Below are positions 1 to 6,357 of a stretch of DNA of 12,647 nt, in pieces. The DNA is from JBGPLH01 sp041486365 [NCBI: Thermodesulfobacteriota bacterium]. GTDB lineage: Bacteria; JAUYMQ01. The position numbers were made by a program, and so were the translations under genes. The notes under the pieces are model-generated. The model saw nothing but the letters and a program-made list of their open reading frames with translations, did no database searches and was not told the DNA's origin. The stretch lies in contig JBGPLH010000063.1 in the NCBI GenBank assembly GCA_041486365.1, forward strand, positions 1-12,647, in the 5' to 3' direction. Position 1 is the first letter of the stretch. Every line of letters starts with the position of its first letter.

Positions 1-752
1 CCTTCAAGTCGCCCCACCACGACTGGCGCGCGCTGCCGCAGTTCGAGAAAGCATACGCGGACACCGAGATTCGGATGCCGAGCGAGTCGGATCCCTGGCT
101 CGGCTTCACGGACGGCAACACGTTCCTGGGGACGAACCGGTTCCTCCCGGGGCTCGTTCGCGACTACTGCCGCGCGATCACCTCCGCGGACTTCCTGATC
201 GGGCGCGTGCTGGACCGGATCGACGCGATGGGCGCGCGGGAGGACACCGTGGTGATCTACGCGGGCGACAACGGCTACCTCTGGGGAGAGCACCGCCTGG
301 TGGACAAGCGGTGGGCCTACGAGGACTCGATCCGGATCCCCTTCCTCGTGCGCTACCCGAAGACCCTGCGCGATCCCGGGCGCCCCGCCGGGCAGATGGT
401 CCTGAACATCGACGTGGCGCCCACGCTGCTCGATCTCGCGGGGCTCCCGATCCCGGCCTGGATGCAGGGCCGTTCGCTTGCGCCGATCCTCGCCTCGCGG
501 GAGGCGCCGGGACGCGAGGCCTGGCTCTACGAGCACTTCCCCGACTACCCCTACCCCGTGCCGCGCATCCGGGCGGCGCGGACGCCCGCGCACAAGTATG
601 TCGAGTACGAGGGAGGCACGGGGCCGGAGCTCTACGATCTCGCCGTGGACCCGCGCGAGAGGAGGAACCTGATCGGAACAGGGGAGGGCGTCGCCCTGCT
701 GCCGCGCATGAAGGGGCTCCTGGCGTCCCTGCGCAGGGAGATCGAGGGCTGA
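1..752 (+). CDS. Sulfatase (alkaline-phosphatase superfamily), C-terminal part
   Basis: This is the 3' part of a sulfatase gene whose start lies left of the window; the first full codon is at base 3 and the stop is TGA at 750-752, leaving about 249 residues. The diagnostic stretch is AGDNGYLWGEHRLVDKRWAY. It holds the D-N pair of the metal site and the GEH and DK residues that sulfatases use for the metal and the sulfate ester, followed by the usual SIRIPFLVRYP. A later DVAPTLLDLAGLP and the C-terminal LYDLAVDPRERRNL are also typical of type I sulfatases that hydrolyse sulfate esters of sugars or aryl alcohols. The CxPSR/CxAxR motif that becomes formylglycine would lie upstream, so activity and cell location cannot be judged. 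The substrate is unknown. The next gene is convergent, with a 25-base gap. Confidence 0.93.
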   Translation, partial: FKSPHHDWRALPQFEKAYADTEIRMPSESDPWLGFTDGNTFLGTNRFLPGLVRDYCRAITSADFLIGRVLDRIDAMGAREDTVVIYAGDNGYLWGEHRLVDKRWAYEDSIRIPFLVRYPKTLRDPGRPAGQMVLNIDVAPTLLDLAGLPIPAWMQGRSLAPILASREAPGREAWLYEHFPDYPYPVPRIRAARTPAHKYVEYEGGTGPELYDLAVDPRERRNLIGTGEGVALLPRMKGLLASLRREIEG

Positions 753-777
753 TCCATTTCGTCAGCGCCGCCGATTC

Positions 778-1182
778 TCACACGGCGGGCACGGGCAACG
801 GGTTCGTCGCGTAGAGAACGGAGCGCTCGAGGCTCTCGTCCCGCAGGTGCTGGATCGCCTGGTACTCGGGCGACGTCACCATCGCGACGAATGCCCCCCG
901 CGTCGGGTACTCGACGAGGAGCAGGCTGTCCCAGCGCTCGCTCCCGATGAGGAGCTCGTCGGGCCGCCCCATGTAGAGCACCCGGCCGCCGACCTTCCGA
1001 AGATGCGGCGTCACGGCCTCCCCGTACTTCGCGTACATCTCCGCTCCGCCCGCCGGCTTGAACCGGAGCAGGTTGAGCATCACGACGGGCCCTTCGTCCG
1101 CACGGCTCGCGAGCGACTGGAACGCTTCGGCGTTGGGTCCTTCCAGGAGACCCTTCGGGGCGGTTTCGGTGGGTCGGGTCAT
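778..1182 (-). CDS. DUF1330 family protein (134 aa)
   Basis: This small cytosolic protein has the DUF1330 (dimeric alpha/beta-barrel-like) pattern. VVMLNLLRFKPAGG near residues 33-46 is the first strand, followed by an AEMYAKYGEAV helix. Then come a glycine-rich VGGRVLYMG, the WDSLLLVEYPT strand and AFVAMVTSPEYQAI, the usual 'F..m..dp.Y..' helix before the C-terminal strand. The biochemical role of the family is not established. The ATG at 1182 is preceded by GGGAGGA about 8 bases upstream, which supports this start over the in-frame-shifted longer reading. The gene is divergent from the metallo-hydrolase at 1297, sharing a 114-base leader, and convergent with the sulfatase. There is no sign of membrane segments or export. 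Confidence 0.88.
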   Translation of the reverse strand: MTRPTETAPKGLLEGPNAEAFQSLASRADEGPVVMLNLLRFKPAGGAEMYAKYGEAVTPHLRKVGGRVLYMGRPDELLIGSERWDSLLLVEYPTRGAFVAMVTSPEYQAIQHLRDESLERSVLYATNPLPVPAV

Positions 1183-1296
1183 GGCTTGAATCCTCCCGGG
1201 TGTGAGGCGAGGCTGAATTCTTGATCGAAGGGATCCAGAAGTGCAATCTGGGGCGGGCGCGAGTCATCCGGTGCGCGCAATCCGAAGGAGGTCCCG
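1183..1296. promoter_or_regulatory. Divergent intergenic leader between DUF1330 and MBL hydrolase genes
   Basis: Two genes start outward from this 114-base gap, so it must hold both promoters. On the minus strand a weak sigma70-like pair can be read: TTGCAC (1241-1246 complement), an 18-base spacer, and AAGAAT (1217-1222 complement), upstream of the DUF1330 gene. For the plus-strand gene I see only a poor match (TTGATC at 1222-1227 with CAATCT 17 bases on). The promoter boxes are tentative. The existence of a divergent control region follows from the gene layout. Confidence 0.3.
1285..1292 (+). promoter_or_regulatory. Strong ribosome binding site deciding a GTG start
   Basis: AAGGAGGT is a near-perfect anti-SD complement, ending 4 bases before GTG at 1297. 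The next in-frame ATG (1312) is about 19 bases from it, too far for good use. This selects the GTG start. Confidence 0.75.
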
Positions 1297-2568
1297 GTGG
1301 CCGTCAATCCGATGGAGCGTTTCACGACGATGGCGGGCAGGCCCCCGGAGGAGGCGACGTTCTTCTGGACGGGCGGCCCCGTGGAGGTCGCCGGGCGGAC
1401 CTGGTTCCAGTCGCTGTTCAGCGGCTGCACGGCCTTCGAGACCGATGAGGGGATCGTGCTCGTGGACACCGGCCAGGCCCGCATCGCGCCCCATCTCTCG
1501 GACCTCCTGCGCCAGAAGACGGCGCGACCCGTTCACACGGCGATCTACACCCACGGCCATCTCGATCACGCCTACGGATTGCCGGCGTTCCTCCTCGAAG
1601 GGCAACCACGGCCCCGCGTGATCGCTCATCGCGCGACGCTCGGGCGCTTCGCGCGCTACGTGCGCACGCCGCGGCACAACGAGGCCATCAACGCGCGGCA
1701 GTTCGGCGGCAGCCCGGATCCCGCGAGCATCGGGGCCGCCGGAGGGCTTGTCCGCGCGCCGGAGATCCTCCCGGACACGCTCTACGACGACCGCTTCCGC
1801 TTCGAGGCGGGCGGACTCACCTTCGAGCTTCACCACGGCCGGGGCGAGACGGACGATCACACGTGGGTCTGGTGTCCGGAGCGCGAGGTGCTCTGCACGG
1901 GCGACCTCTTCATCTGGGCCGTCCCGAACGCGGGCAATCCGCAGAAGGTCCAGCGCTATCCCGGCGACTGGGCAAATGGGTTGCGCGAGATGGCCGCGCT
2001 CGGCGCGCGCAGCCTCTGCCCCGGGCACGGCGGGCCCGTCGTGGACGATCCGCCGGCAATCCGGCGGATGCTGCTGGAGACGGCGGACTATCTCGACGCG
2101 ATCGTCGAGCGGACACTCGCGGTCCTCGAGGACGGATCGCCCCCGCACGTGGACATCGTGCGCCGGGTCGAGATCCCCCGGAGCGATTCCCCGTGGCTCC
2201 AGCCGGTGTACGACGAGGCGGAGTTCATCGTCCGGAACGTGATTCGGGACTATGGCGGCTGGTGGTCGGGGAGGCCGGGCGATCTGAAGCCCGCGCCGCG
2301 GGACGCGGTAGCCCGGGAGATCGCGCGTCTCGCGGGAGGCGCGCTCGCGCTCGCGGCCCGCGCGCGGGAACTGGCGGCGCAGGGCGACCCGCGGCTCGCC
2401 TGTCATCTCGCCGACTACGCGCTCGAGGCCGAGCCGGGCGACGCGCAGGTGCAGGCCGCGGCAGTGGAGGTCTACGAGCGGCGGGCGGCGGCCGAGACGA
2501 GCCTCATGGCGACGAACCTCTTCCACTCGGCGGCGGCCTACGCGCGCGCCGGGCGGCCGTTCGTATGA
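1297..2568 (+). CDS. Alkylsulfatase-like metallo-beta-lactamase-fold hydrolase (423 aa)
   Basis: This is an MBL-fold metal-dependent hydrolase with an alkylsulfatase-type helical dimerisation domain. Metal-binding residues are THGHLDH (H86, H88, D90, H91), HHGRGETDDHTW (H179/H180, E184, H188), CTGDLF (D203) and PGHGG (H244). The GETDDHTWVW stretch and the C-terminal half, from about residue 305 (RDYGGWWSGRPGDLKP, then LAGGALALAARARELAAQGD, LACHLADYALEAEPGD), match the SdsA1/BDS1-type dimerisation domain. Those enzymes desulfate long-chain alkyl sulfates. The family's usual C-terminal SCP2-like domain is absent: the protein ends just after the dimerisation helices, at 423 residues rather than over 600. 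No signal peptide is seen, whereas SdsA1 is secreted. It is probably not a classical alkylsulfatase, and the substrate may be another ester or thioester. The rhomboid gene follows after 22 bases. Confidence 0.88.
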   Translation: MAVNPMERFTTMAGRPPEEATFFWTGGPVEVAGRTWFQSLFSGCTAFETDEGIVLVDTGQARIAPHLSDLLRQKTARPVHTAIYTHGHLDHAYGLPAFLLEGQPRPRVIAHRATLGRFARYVRTPRHNEAINARQFGGSPDPASIGAAGGLVRAPEILPDTLYDDRFRFEAGGLTFELHHGRGETDDHTWVWCPEREVLCTGDLFIWAVPNAGNPQKVQRYPGDWANGLREMAALGARSLCPGHGGPVVDDPPAIRRMLLETADYLDAIVERTLAVLEDGSPPHVDIVRRVEIPRSDSPWLQPVYDEAEFIVRNVIRDYGGWWSGRPGDLKPAPRDAVAREIARLAGGALALAARARELAAQGDPRLACHLADYALEAEPGDAQVQAAAVEVYERRAAAETSLMATNLFHSAAAYARAGRPFV

Positions 2569-2590
2569 AAAATCCCGGTCGGCCCCCGCG

Positions 2591-3589
2591 ATGAGCGATC
2601 CCGAATCGACTTTCCTCCTGCGCGCGACGCGCGAGCGTGCGGTCGCCGACGAGTGGGCCCTCGCGCTCTCGGCCGACGGCCTGGCGCCGCGCGTTTGGCC
2701 CTCGGGATACGGTTTCGCGATCGGGGTTCCCGAGTCCCAGGCCTCCCGGGCAGGCGACGTGCTCCGGATGTACGACCAGGAGAACCGGCGCGTGGCGGGG
2801 GCGCCGGCGCCGCCCGAAGGGTGGCCATCCCCTCCCGTCGGCGCGACGCGCCCTTCCGACTGGGAGGGCGAGGCTCCTGCCGAGCCATCCTGGAACGAGT
2901 TCAACCTGGAAGGGGTCGCCACCGCCGCCGCGATGCTCGCGTTCTTCTTCCTGACCGAGGCCGGGCGCCCCCTCGAGGGCTGGCTCGGCCGGGGGAGCGG
3001 CGACGCGGATCGGATCCTTCACGGCGAACCCTGGCGGGCGGTCACCGCGCTCACGCTGCACGTCGATTTCCCCCACGCCCTCGCCAACGCGTTCTTCCTG
3101 GCGCTCTTCCTTCCCGCTCTCTTCCGGGCGCTCGGCGGCGGAGTCGGGGGCCTCGCGTTCCTGCTCTCGGGGATCTCCGGCAACCTGCTGAGCGCGCTCT
3201 TCTACGGGGCCGATCATCGGGCGGTCGGGGCTTCGACGGCCTTGTTCGGCGCAGTGGGACTGCTCTCCGCCCTGGCCGCGGGGCGGCGCGTGCGCGCGCG
3301 TGGACAAGACCGGGCCGGGACCGGCGGAGGCCTTCGCGGTCGCGCCTGGATTCCGCTCGGAGCGGGGCTGGCCCTGCTCGGCCTGCTGGGCGCCGGAAGG
3401 CGGGCCGATCTCGTCGCGCATCTCTTCGGGCTTCTCTCGGGACTGTCGATCGGGGCGCTGCTCTCCCTCGCGCTGCCGCGCCGCGCGGGCGAGGCCGTCC
3501 AGCGGGTCTGCGGCGTGCTCGCCATCGCGCTGGTCGTGGCCTCCTGGCTCGCCGCGCTCCACCGCTTGGGGTCAGGCTTGACTTATTGA
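2591..3589 (+). CDS. Rhomboid-family intramembrane serine protease (332 aa)
   Basis: This polytopic inner-membrane protein has rhomboid catalytic features. In helix 2 there is HVDFPHALAN (H162 and N166, the HxxxN oxyanion pair). The nucleophile motif is GASTALFGAVG, with S215. The general base is in ADLVAHLFGLLSGL, with H277. The N-terminal ~65 residues are soluble and alpha/beta-like (resembling DUF2007/GlpG-type cytoplasmic domains). They are joined to the membrane core by a low-complexity linker (about 70-100) that contains a dispersed-repeat translation (WEGEAPAEPS). The last residues, GSGLTY, and the stop codon come from a 25-bp interspersed repeat, so the native C-terminus has probably been replaced. 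The start has no clear SD but lies 22 bases after the hydrolase stop, which suggests coupling. The catalytic Ser and His are intact, so it is probably active; substrates are unknown. Confidence 0.88.
   Translation: MSDPESTFLLRATRERAVADEWALALSADGLAPRVWPSGYGFAIGVPESQASRAGDVLRMYDQENRRVAGAPAPPEGWPSPPVGATRPSDWEGEAPAEPSWNEFNLEGVATAAAMLAFFFLTEAGRPLEGWLGRGSGDADRILHGEPWRAVTALTLHVDFPHALANAFFLALFLPALFRALGGGVGGLAFLLSGISGNLLSALFYGADHRAVGASTALFGAVGLLSALAAGRRVRARGQDRAGTGGGLRGRAWIPLGAGLALLGLLGAGRRADLVAHLFGLLSGLSIGALLSLALPRRAGEAVQRVCGVLAIALVVASWLAALHRLGSGLTY
2861..2886. repeat. GC-rich dispersed repeat read in frame inside the rhomboid gene
   Basis: The stretch GGGAGGGCGAGGCTCC followed by TGCCGAGCC encodes WEGEAPAEP in the rhomboid frame and GSAGASPSQ on the other strand. 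It contains a short palindrome, GGCTC (2872-2876) and GAGCC (2882-2886), around a 5-base loop. From memory, EGEAPAEP/GSAGASPSQ translations recur in many unrelated proteins of large environmental genomes (notably planctomycetes), which is why I call it a dispersed repeat; only one copy is in this window. The element may extend left to about 2819. Confidence 0.5.
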
Positions 3590-3592
3590 CTT
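3568..3592 (+). repeat. 25-bp interspersed direct repeat, copy 1
   Basis: This copy begins GGGGTCAGGC and continues TTGACTTATTGACTT, with an internal tandem TTGACTTA (3578-3585, 3586-3593). It is identical over 25 bases to copy 3 (7991) and differs at one base from copy 2 (4656). It lies across the 3' end of the rhomboid gene, giving its last codons and its TGA stop (3587-3589). Its sequence resembles units I recall next to REP-associated tyrosine transposase genes in other genomes; no transposase is present here. Confidence 0.85.
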
Positions 3593-3622
3593 ATTGGGCT
3601 CTGGGAGCGTGGGAGGAACGTC

Positions 3623-4651
3623 ATGCCGAAACAAAGCCGCCTGATCGGTCCCGACGGGAGCGTGCGCGTGGGGATTTTCCCGGATCCCGTCCGTGAAGTG
3701 AACTTCCGCGATTTCCGCCTGCGCACGCCCTTCGGCCGCCCGCGCGGCCCGCTCGCGCGCCACTTCGGCTTCAACCAGTTCCAGTTCCTCGGCATCCTCT
3801 CCGAGGAGCTGGTGCTCGGCTGTGCCATCGCGGACGTGAAGTTCCTCGGCACTTCCTTCGTGTATTGCTACGAGCCGTCCACACGCCGCCTGACGGAAGT
3901 CTCCTTCAAGGTCCCCCTCGCGATCGGCACCCGTTTCAATCAGACGCCCGAGACCGGCAGCGTCTCCTTCCGGATGGGAAAGAACCGGATCGAGATGATC
4001 GGGAGCGAGAGTCCGCGGCAGCGGCGGCTCCTGGTCGATCTCGCGCGCGGCGTGTCCATCGACGCTGTGTTCGACGAGGAGAAGCCCCCGATGCAGCCGA
4101 TGTTCATCTGCACGGAAGTCGGCGCGACGGGATGGGTCTTCGCCCGCAAGACCGCGGGCGTGCCGGTGACGGGAACCGTGCGGTGGGAGGGGAAGACCTG
4201 GGACCTCGCCGCGATCGGCGCCTTCGGGCACCACGACTGGAGCGCGGGCTACATGCGCCGGGAGACCTTCTGGAATTGGGGCTGCCTGGCCGGTCGCGCC
4301 TGGGACGGGCGTGTCGCGGGGATGAACGTCTCCTGCGGCGTGAACGAGACGAGCTTCACCGAGAACTGCTTCTGGGTGGACGGCCGCCTGCACAAGATCG
4401 ACACGGTGCACTTCGACTACGATCGCGAAGACCTCGACAAGCCCTGGCGACTGACTTCGTACGATGGCCGGATGAAACTGGAGTTCCGTCCGGAGGGGAA
4501 GCACGCGGAGAAGGTGAACGCCGGGTTGCTCGCGACCAACTTCGTGCAGCTCTTCGGCCGTTACCAGGGCTGGCTCGAGATCGCCCCGGGCGACCGCGTC
4601 GCGGTGGACGGCATGCTGGGCTACGCCGAGCGGCACTACGCGAAATGGTAG
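3623..4651 (+). CDS. DUF2804 domain protein (342 aa)
   Basis: This is a full-length DUF2804 protein of unassigned function. Recognisable landmarks are an N-terminal RLRTPFGRPRG, a central KVPLAIGTRFNQTPETGSVS segment, the strongly conserved GAFGHHDWSAGYMRRE (H203, H204, D205, W206) with ETFWNWGCLAG, and GMNVSCGVNETSFTENCFW. The rest is rich in beta strands (VHFDYDREDLDKPWRL, MKLEFRPEG), consistent with the lipocalin-like two-barrel folds proposed for related families. That points to binding or conversion of a hydrophobic ligand, but this is inference. There is no signal peptide or transmembrane segment. GGGAGG at 3611-3616, 6 bases before the ATG, supports the start. The gene is flanked on both sides by copies of the 25-bp repeat (ends at 3592 and 4656), as if it were a discrete module, and is convergent with the SDR gene. 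Confidence 0.85.
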   Translation: MPKQSRLIGPDGSVRVGIFPDPVREVNFRDFRLRTPFGRPRGPLARHFGFNQFQFLGILSEELVLGCAIADVKFLGTSFVYCYEPSTRRLTEVSFKVPLAIGTRFNQTPETGSVSFRMGKNRIEMIGSESPRQRRLLVDLARGVSIDAVFDEEKPPMQPMFICTEVGATGWVFARKTAGVPVTGTVRWEGKTWDLAAIGAFGHHDWSAGYMRRETFWNWGCLAGRAWDGRVAGMNVSCGVNETSFTENCFWVDGRLHKIDTVHFDYDREDLDKPWRLTSYDGRMKLEFRPEGKHAEKVNAGLLATNFVQLFGRYQGWLEIAPGDRVAVDGMLGYAERHYAKW

Positions 4652-4655
4652 GTCC

Positions 4656-4680
4656 GGGGTCAGGCATGACTTATTGACTT
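4656..4680 (+). repeat. 25-bp interspersed direct repeat, copy 2
   Basis: It begins GGGGTCAGGC and continues ATGACTTATTGACTT, with one change (T to A) from copies 1 and 3. It starts 5 bases after the DUF2804 stop. Similarity to copy 3 continues on the right, where copy 2 reads GATCGCCCCG and copy 3 AATCGCCTCG, and on the left through TCC. Confidence 0.83.
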
Positions 4681-4683
4681 GAT

Positions 4684-4719
4684 CGCCCCGTGCGACGGCA
4701 TCTGTGTCGACAGGGGGCG
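4684..4719. terminator. Imperfect hairpin between convergent genes
   Basis: CGCCCC (4684-4689) pairs with GGGGCG (4714-4719), and inside it CGAC (4693-4696) pairs with GTCG (4706-4709), leaving a 3x4 internal loop and a 9-base apical loop. It sits between the stops of the DUF2804 (+) and SDR (-) genes, directly after repeat copy 2. It could act as a bidirectional terminator or as the stem of the repeat element. There is no T-tract on either strand, so termination activity is uncertain. Confidence 0.3.
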
Positions 4720-4724
4720 CTCGC

Positions 4725-5591
4725 TCAGAGTCCCAGAACCTTCGCGAAGAAGGCGTCGAGCACGCGGTCGGGAAGCAGCCAGCGCAGGAACGCTTGAACC
4801 TTCGCCTCGGTGCCGATGAGCGTACGCGTCCTCGGCCGGGGCGACGTGAGCGCCGCCTCCACCGCCTTCGCCACCTCTTCAGGCGGAACCGCCCCCGCGC
4901 TCACCTTCTTTGCCGCCGCCCGCATCTTCTCGAGGGCCGTCCCGTAAAGTCGCTCTGCCTCCGGTGGAAGTTTCGCGAGCCGCTCGTCGGCGGCGGCCTC
5001 CGATTTGTCCCAGATCGGCGTGGCGACGGCGCCCGGCTCGATCAGTGAGACTTCCATGCCCGAGCCCCGCAGCTCCCGCCGGAGCGATTCATTGAGCGCG
5101 GCGAGCGCCGACTTCGAGGCCGCGTAGGGGCCCACGAAGGGCAGGGCGTTGCGGTCGCCGATCGACCCGATGTTCACGATCCGCCCCTTCGCCCGCCGCA
5201 GGAGCGGGAGGAAGGCCTGCGTCACCGCGACGGCACCGATCACGTTCACCTCGAACTGCTTGCGCAGGTCGTCCAGAGGGACGAACTCCAGCGGCGACGA
5301 GACGACAATCCCCGCGTTGTTGACGAGCCCCGCGAGCCCCGCGTCCCCCACTGCCGCCCGGACCTCCTTGGCCGCCTGCTCGATCGCGGCGGCGTTCGTC
5401 ACGTCGAGCAGGAGGGGCGAGAGGCGTCCCGATCCCTCCCGGCCGATCCGCTCCGCGTCGGCCTGCGAGCGGACACCCGCGAAGACGAGGTAACCCAGGC
5501 CCGCCAGGTGAAGCGCGCACGCGTGGCCGATTCCCGTGGACGCTCCCGTGACGACGACCGCCCCTTTACCCACGTTCCCGTTCGCTGCCAT
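4725..5591 (-). CDS. Short-chain dehydrogenase/reductase (SDR), 288 aa
   Basis: This is a classical SDR, an NAD(P)(H)-dependent alcohol/ketone oxidoreductase in the cytosol. The Rossmann nucleotide motif is TGASTGIG (residues 15-22), followed by the adenine-ring Asp in LLLDVT (D63) and NNAG (91-94). The catalytic set is S143 (NIGSIG) with YAASK (Y156, K160), then EPGAVATPIW. The R following the second strand (GVRS, about 41) suggests a preference for NADP(H). Length and the substrate-loop region (WDKSEAAADERLAKL) resemble the retinol/17-beta-hydroxysteroid dehydrogenase-like branch, but the substrate cannot be read from sequence. The ATG is preceded by GAGGTG about 7 bases upstream. It is the last gene of the minus-strand cluster, 100 bases after the TetR stop, with a palindrome in that gap, so it may be both read through from upstream and separately controlled. 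Confidence 0.92.
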   Translation of the reverse strand: MAANGNVGKGAVVVTGASTGIGHACALHLAGLGYLVFAGVRSQADAERIGREGSGRLSPLLLDVTNAAAIEQAAKEVRAAVGDAGLAGLVNNAGIVVSSPLEFVPLDDLRKQFEVNVIGAVAVTQAFLPLLRRAKGRIVNIGSIGDRNALPFVGPYAASKSALAALNESLRRELRGSGMEVSLIEPGAVATPIWDKSEAAADERLAKLPPEAERLYGTALEKMRAAAKKVSAGAVPPEEVAKAVEAALTSPRPRTRTLIGTEAKVQAFLRWLLPDRVLDAFFAKVLGL

Positions 5592-5633
5592 CCGGACACC
5601 TCGCTCCCGAAAATGACCTTTGCTCGATACCCC

Positions 5634-5647
5634 GAACCGCCCGGTTC
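5634..5647. promoter_or_regulatory. Candidate TetR operator upstream of the SDR gene
   Basis: GAACCG-CC-CGGTTC is a perfect 6-base inverted repeat with a 2-base spacer, 43 bases upstream of the SDR start, in the 100-base gap after the TetR gene. Size and position fit a TetR-family dimer site that could block an SDR promoter. I saw no second copy upstream of the iron-sulfur gene. Assignment to this TetR is inference. Confidence 0.45.
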
Positions 5648-5691
5648 ATCCGGACGGCAGGGCTCATCCTGACTCGCCCGCCTCCGCCGGG

Positions 5692-6357
5692 TCAAGCCGG
5701 ACTGGGGTCCTGCCCGAGGTACGCGGCGAGACACCGGGTGACTTCGCGGACGTAGGCCTCCTCGTTCTTTCCCTTCCCGCGCAGAAAACAGTCCCGCAGC
5801 GAGCTCTCGACGAGGCCGAACTGGATCTCCGCCGCGACGCCCGGGTCCATGGGTGGCGTCAATCCTTCGGCGATCCAGCGGCGCAGCGCGGCCTCGACGG
5901 CCGCGACCATGCGGGCCCGGTTCGCGTCGCGGGCCGGACCGCCTTCGTGCGGATCGTTCGTGAGGAGGAACACCGCGAGAGGCCCGTCCGACTCGCGAAC
6001 GTACCGGTAGATGTTGCGAACGATCACCCCGATGTCGGCCGGATGGAGGTCGGCGTTCACGCCGCCGAAGGCCGCCTCCGCGAGCCCCCTCCCGTAGCGG
6101 TCTCCCACCGCCGCGAGCAGCCGCGCCTTGGACGCGAAGAGGTGGTACACCGTTCCCTCCGCGACGCCGGCCTCCTTCGCGATCTCGTCCACGCGCGAGG
6201 CCCTGAAGCCGCGCCGGGCGAAGATCCGCGCGGCCGTCTCCAGGATCCGCGTGCGCCTCCCCTCGGGATCCTGCGTCCAGGTCCGCCTGGCCCGCGTCGC
6301 GCGGGCCGGCGACTTCGCGGCCGCCGTGCCCGCTCTGCGCGCGGCCGACGCCTTCAT
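5692..6357 (-). CDS. TetR-family transcriptional regulator (221 aa)
   Basis: This is a one-component DNA-binding repressor with an N-terminal helix-turn-helix. RRTRILETAARIFARRGF (about 34-51) forms helix 1. RVDEIAKEAGVAEGTVYHLF (about 55-74) is the HTH with the characteristic GTVYxHF-like recognition helix, followed by KARLLAAV. The rest (about 90-221) is the alpha-helical ligand/dimer domain. The first ~30 residues are a basic, Ala/Arg-rich extension. The ATG at 6357 shares its A with the stop of the upstream iron-sulfur gene (TGATG), a classical translational-coupling arrangement. This supports the start over much longer in-frame readings that run into the upstream gene. Being co-translated with an enzyme gene and followed by an SDR suggests it senses a substrate or product of this cluster; the ligand is unknown. 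Confidence 0.9.
   Translation of the reverse strand: MKASAARRAGTAAAKSPARATRARRTWTQDPEGRRTRILETAARIFARRGFRASRVDEIAKEAGVAEGTVYHLFASKARLLAAVGDRYGRGLAEAAFGGVNADLHPADIGVIVRNIYRYVRESDGPLAVFLLTNDPHEGGPARDANRARMVAAVEAALRRWIAEGLTPPMDPGVAAEIQFGLVESSLRDCFLRGKGKNEEAYVREVTRCLAAYLGQDPSPA

Noticed and set aside
1264-2922. Minus-strand open frame of 552 codons opposite the metallo-hydrolase and rhomboid genes
   Set aside because: The product is Arg/Pro/Ala-rich with no motif. The plus-strand frames carry clear family motifs, and long antisense frames are expected in GC-rich DNA.
3578-3592. TTGACT units of the repeat as -35 promoter boxes
   Set aside because: No credible -10 box is found 16-18 bases downstream of any copy on either strand.
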